A program made the position numbers and the translations under genes. This document shows, in pieces, positions 16,601 to 18,642 of a stretch of DNA of 18,642 nt. The notes beneath the pieces were generated by a model, which saw nothing but the letters and a program-made list of their open reading frames with translations, made no database searches and was not told the origin of the DNA. The first letter of the stretch is position 1. Each line of letters starts with the position of its first letter. Source of the stretch: W0P28-013 sp051878315 (GTDB taxonomy: Bacteria; Bacteroidota; Bacteroidia; Bacteroidales; Paludibacteraceae); NCBI GenBank assembly GCA_051878315.1, contig JBJEJW010000030.1:1-18642 (forward strand), given 5' to 3'.

Positions 16601-17717
16601 CTACTTCGTGCAGTGGAGCGATGGTAATAAATATAATCCGCGTCAAGTGGTTGTTAGTCAGGACAGTACGTTTACTGCGGAATTTGCACTCAAGCAATTT
16701 GCCATAACTACGTCTGCAGAAAATGGCACGGTAACAGGTGCCGGCACGTATGCTTACGGCACTCAAGTGGAACTCACAGCCACGCCGAATGCCGGCTACT
16801 ACTTTGTTCAGTGGAGCGACGGCAATAAAGATAATCCGCGCGAAGTGGTTGTAACAACCAATGCCTCCTACACGGCAGAGTTCGCAGTATGCCAACCGGC
16901 CGAAACCAATCTCCAAGTTACGATCGAGAAGGGCGAAAGTTATACATTTGCCGGCAAAACACTTACTGCCAAAGGCACTTACGTTGATTCGCTAAAAACT
17001 GTCAATGGCTGCGACAGCATCGTAACATTGGTGCTTAACGTTCACGTTACACCACAATATACATTGAAAGTACAGAGCGAAAACACCGAAAAAGGATTGG
17101 TATCAGGTGGCGGTAAATACGATGCCGGCAAGGTGGTAAAACTCGTAGCCGACGCCAACGAAGGGTTTGAATTCGCGCGTTGGAGCGACGACAATACCGA
17201 CAACCCGCGTTGGATTACCATTACAAAAAACCAAATTCTCTATGCTTATTTTGATACTTTGTGTTCGATTGATGCACAAATCGTGGTTGGCTCTGCTGCC
17301 AATGCCGATGCAGGCACTGTTGTCGGAACGGGTTATTTCCATTGCGGCGACGAGGTTCAATTGCAGGCGACTGCCAATACAGGTTACACCTTCTATCGTT
17401 GGTACAATGCCGAATTGGGCATCGCCAGCACCGACAATCCGATTACACTGCAACTGCCGAACGGTAGTGTCGTAACAGCCGTTTTCCGAAAAGCTAAGAA
17501 AACCGTTACCACGACCCGCAGTGCGTCCTCGATGGTCAGTGTTCAAGGCCGTATGGTATATATTCAAAACGACGAACCAATCAATATGCGCATTTACGAT
17601 ATTATCGGGCGCACGCTTTGTGTCGCAAATCATATTGTGGACTATATGGTCGAACTGAAATCAGGCAGTTATATTATCTGTATCAACGATGAACGTGTAA
17701 AAATAGTTATTCCTTAA
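13698..17717 (+). CDS. Large secreted BspA-like LRR protein with tandem InlB-like repeats and sorting-like tail
   Basis: This 1339-residue modular surface protein has a signal peptide (about 1-21, ending STLFA). Residues about 55-530 hold BspA/TpLRR repeats of about 23 residues (consensus LTSVTIPNSVTSIGSYAFYG), broken by non-repeat inserts near 160-205, 280-330 and 375-410 and closed by VPCGSVELYKASNYWNVFSN. Ten InlB-like B-repeats (WSDG.KDNPR core) follow: one divergent (about 533-598), seven in exact tandem (605-1066) and two divergent after 1095. Between them, about 1068-1094, lies a GESYTFAGKTL...GTYVDS...VNGCDSIVTL module known from other Bacteroidetes surface proteins. The tail IYDIIGRTL...SGSYIICINDERVKIVIP resembles a T9SS type A domain. 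Adhesion or host interaction is inferred from BspA. Number and order of LRR units are approximate. Confidence 0.92.
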   Translation: MKTKIFTLCTALILGASTLFAEDAEVDGIYYDFYTATAEVTYRGGAFSNYNEYIGDLVIPESVTYNGKTYTVTKIGYQALRGCRDLTSITIPNSITSIDGQAFYDCSSLTSVTIPNSVTSIGSYAFYGCSGLTSVTIGNSVTNIGTEAFKNCSGLTSVVWNAKNCADFNNNSNSYAPFYLLSQITSFTFGDEVEHIPAYLCYGLSKLTSVTIPNSVTSIGAYAFKNCSRLTPITIPNSIDSIGESAFHDCSSLTSVTIPNSVTSIGAYAFRGCSGLDSVFILAPHISFEQVDSKYWQFVQCSKLKYIYNNSNLPTKASDIFETFQTYTIGDSVTSIGEDAFYGCSSLTEVTIGNSVTSIGSTAFRGCSGLTTTNYTGDIAGWCGITFKSQESNPTTYAHNLYINKVKIQDLVIPDGVANIKNYAFSGCSTMTSVTIPNSVESIGNSAFIDCTELRAVTLSNSCKTIGVSAFANCKRLIEINSPAERVPDIEETTFAGVSTTAMVRVPCGSVELYKASNYWNVFSNISGADRFNYSFKSNNEKNGTVVIVKEPTCTDWTATIHAYPYQGYEFLGWSDGVQDNPRTILVNGDMALTALFSGDNVKIDVVANNDACGSVTGGGIYPIDETITLTATPNSGYYFVQWSDGIKDNPRQVVVTQNSTFTAEFASPQFTVSTEAENGTVTGAGTYAYGTQVELTATPNAGYYFVQWSDGSKDNPRQVVVTTNASYTAEFALKQFTVSTSAENGTVTGAGTYAYGTQVELTATPNVGYYFVQWNDGNKDNPRQVVVNQNSTCTAEFALQQITVSTAAENGTVTGAGTYAYGTQVELTATPNAGYYFVQWSDGNKDNPRQVVVSQDSTFTAEFALQQFTVSTEAENGAVTGAGTYAYGTQVELTATPNAGYYFVQWSDGSKDNPRQVVVTQDSTFTAEFALQQFTITTDAENGTITGAGTYAYGTQVELTATPNAGYYFVQWSDGNKYNPRQVVVSQDSTFTAEFALKQFAITTSAENGTVTGAGTYAYGTQVELTATPNAGYYFVQWSDGNKDNPREVVVTTNASYTAEFAVCQPAETNLQVTIEKGESYTFAGKTLTAKGTYVDSLKTVNGCDSIVTLVLNVHVTPQYTLKVQSENTEKGLVSGGGKYDAGKVVKLVADANEGFEFARWSDDNTDNPRWITITKNQILYAYFDTLCSIDAQIVVGSAANADAGTVVGTGYFHCGDEVQLQATANTGYTFYRWYNAELGIASTDNPITLQLPNGSVVTAVFRKAKKTVTTTRSASSMVSVQGRMVYIQNDEPINMRIYDIIGRTLCVANHIVDYMVELKSGSYIICINDERVKIVIP
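13926..15126 (+). repeat. LRR-coding repeats inside the large surface-protein gene
   Basis: DNA units of about 69 nt recur here, recognisable by GTAACGAGCATCGGAG, TATGCGTTC and GGTTGCAGC-like blocks (for example near 14055, 14350, 14480, 14697 and 14766). They encode the TIPNSVTSIGSYAF type of repeat and are interrupted by non-repeat inserts. Conserved wording at DNA level suggests spread by duplication. Confidence 0.75.
15510..16895 (+). repeat. Seven tandem 198-nt repeats coding for InlB-like domains
   Basis: Copies start at 15510, 15708, 15906, 16104, 16302, 16500 and 16698 with exactly 198 nt (66 codons) between equivalent bases; the GGCGCCGGCAC anchor recurs at 15747, 15945, 16143, 16341 and 16539, with close variants at 15549 and 16737. 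The six later copies are highly alike and the first is more divergent. Variant blocks are shared between non-adjacent copies, which indicates past recombination within the array. Confidence 0.92.
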
Positions 17718-17752
17718 AACAAACTTGATTTATCACTTTTAATATTTATATT

Positions 17753-18457
17753 ATGCGTAAACTAACTTTATTTTGTGTAGCCTGTTTGACAAGTGCTACT
17801 GTGTGCGCCGGCAATCTCCGCGCCCACCTCAAAACCGTAAACTACGATGCCGATACCGTTGACATCACCGAAGCCATTGACTATGTGCAGGCCGATTATT
17901 ATGGTTCGGACGAACAACACTTTTTTCAGTTCAGTGTCATGAACTATGATGAAGAAATACCATGGTTAGTGCTGGATATCGAAGCCCCTGCTAAAGATAA
18001 AATTGCGGGTAACTATTCCAATGGCGTCAATATTGATTTGGGTTATAGCGACCTTACCATCAGCGATGTGGACATCATTCAGTTGACCAAAGCGGCGATG
18101 ACAATCAAATGTGTTGGCATTGATGATTCGCTCGGCGAACCGGTTTATGAAATAAACATTACCGTCGATGGTGAAAACGGGAAAGTGTACATTTGCCATG
18201 TTACAATGTCCATTCTCGCTTTCGACGCCGACGAGAACCCCTACTCGTTCGCAGACACCAAAACGCCGGAAACGCCAACAGCCATTACTTCGGCTGCATT
18301 GGCAGACCTCTATACGCAAAACGGTCGCATCGTTTGCGAAAGCGAGTTCCGCATCTACGACCTACTCGGCCGCGACGTAACGCGCCTAAATGGCTCGTTG
18401 AGTGGTGTTTACGTTGTCAAAACAGCCGACACCGCCGTCAAGGTTGTGGTGAAATAA
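17753..18457 (+). CDS. Secreted protein of unknown function with sorting-like tail
   Basis: This 234-residue protein begins with a signal peptide (MRKLTLFCVACLTSATVCAG). I do not recognise the middle (about 21-180), which looks strand-rich with alternating polar/hydrophobic runs (HFFQFSVMNYDEEIPWLVLD, AMTIKCVGIDD, PVYEINITVDGENGKVYICH). The end (about 195-234: NGRIVCESEFRIYDLLGRDV, then LSGVYVV and KVVVK) resembles a T9SS type A sorting domain. It starts 35 bases after the large surface-protein gene, with no clear promoter between, so co-transcription is possible. The tail DNA is almost identical to that of the gene cut at position 1. Secretion is well supported; function is unknown. Confidence 0.85.
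   Translation: MRKLTLFCVACLTSATVCAGNLRAHLKTVNYDADTVDITEAIDYVQADYYGSDEQHFFQFSVMNYDEEIPWLVLDIEAPAKDKIAGNYSNGVNIDLGYSDLTISDVDIIQLTKAAMTIKCVGIDDSLGEPVYEINITVDGENGKVYICHVTMSILAFDADENPYSFADTKTPETPTAITSAALADLYTQNGRIVCESEFRIYDLLGRDVTRLNGSLSGVYVVKTADTAVKVVVK
18349..18422 (+). repeat. Tail-coding repeat, inverted copy of 1-74
   Basis: These 74 bases match the reverse complement of positions 1-74 at 71 of 74 bases. The three differences (opposite positions 38, 56 and 59) all fall at synonymous third codon positions. The match is cut by the left window edge, so it may be longer. Confidence 0.9.
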
Positions 18458-18642
18458 TATTGTAGGGACGCACTGCGTGCGTCCGGAATAGAGAACAGAG
18501 ATTGTAGGAATGCGGAGTGAGGAATTTTTCTTGCTCCGCGTTTGTTTGTTGTATGCTTTTTTAACCCTACGCCCTTCGGGCACTCCCCTTGAAAAGGGGG
18601 AGACCACGCAATAAAGCAATTTCAGTGCGCAAAAATAAAAAA
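18458..18642. repeat. Intergenic hairpin elements after the last gene
   Basis: There is no gene here. Four hairpins follow one another: GGACGCAC-TGC-GTGCGTCC (18466-18484); GCGGAG...CTCCGC (18512-18539) with an extended stem; GCCC-TTC-GGGC (18571-18581); and CCCCTT-GAA-AAGGGG (18585-18599). The first, nine bases past the stop codon, could help end transcription but lacks a T-run. The motifs resemble those at 1427-1520 and 13248-13375. Confidence 0.55.

Noticed and set aside
15510..16895. Possible CRISPR-like array
   Set aside because: The regular period is 198 nt, the units are contiguous without spacers, and they are coding in frame.
15483..16916. 477-codon antisense frame across the tandem repeats
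   Set aside because: It mirrors the 198-nt repeats, is rich in Cys and Arg with no recognisable domain or signal, and the sense strand encodes a coherent repeat protein. It is a by-product of the repeats having a length divisible by three.

Overview
The window looks like chromosomal DNA of a member of the Bacteroidota, most likely the order Bacteroidales. The evidence is the conserved ssb-gldE-gldD-phosphopantetheinyl transferase order, a Bacteroidetes-type geranylgeranylglyceryl phosphate synthase, BspA-like leucine-rich-repeat proteins, C-terminal tails resembling type IX secretion (T9SS) sorting domains, and repeated matches to the -33 TTG / -7 TAnnTTTG promoter of this phylum. No rRNA, tRNA, CRISPR array or intact insertion sequence is visible, so genus and species cannot be assigned.

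Layout. (1) Positions 1-1357, minus strand: 3'-truncated gene for a secreted LRR protein, with a long leader (about 1358-1725) carrying hairpins and a run of nine G. (2) 1840-7527, minus strand: a tripartite efflux operon (adaptor lipoprotein, RND permease, outer-membrane factor) ending in a strong hairpin terminator. (3) 7707-8630, plus strand: a divergently transcribed AraC-type regulator, the obvious candidate regulator of the pump. (4) 8774-12658, plus strand: ssb, then a compact gldE-gldD-PPTase-GGGP synthase cluster ending in a terminator hairpin. (5) 12844-13086, minus strand: a truncated AAA ATPase, probably a decaying gene. (6) 13147-13697: gene-free DNA with an inverted-repeat element and a large palindrome overlapping a promoter. 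(7) 13698-17717, plus strand: a 1339-residue surface protein with BspA-type LRRs, seven exactly 198-nt tandem InlB-like repeats and a sorting-like tail. (8) 17753-18457: a small secreted protein of unknown function whose last 25 or so codons are almost identical in DNA to the tail of the gene at position 1. (9) 18458-18642: intergenic hairpin elements.

How the parts relate. The efflux genes plus regulator form one exporter unit. GldE/GldD and the sorting-like tails fit a cell that uses T9SS-linked surface display. The three secreted proteins form a surface-protein set whose modules (LRR, InlB-like repeat, tail) appear to have been shuffled and amplified by recombination. No wholly new multi-gene system can be shown from sequence alone. 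The most unusual signals are the recombining repeat and tail modules, the palindrome at the promoter of the large surface protein, the G9 leader tract, and an Asp-to-Asn substitution in the proton-relay motif of the RND permease.
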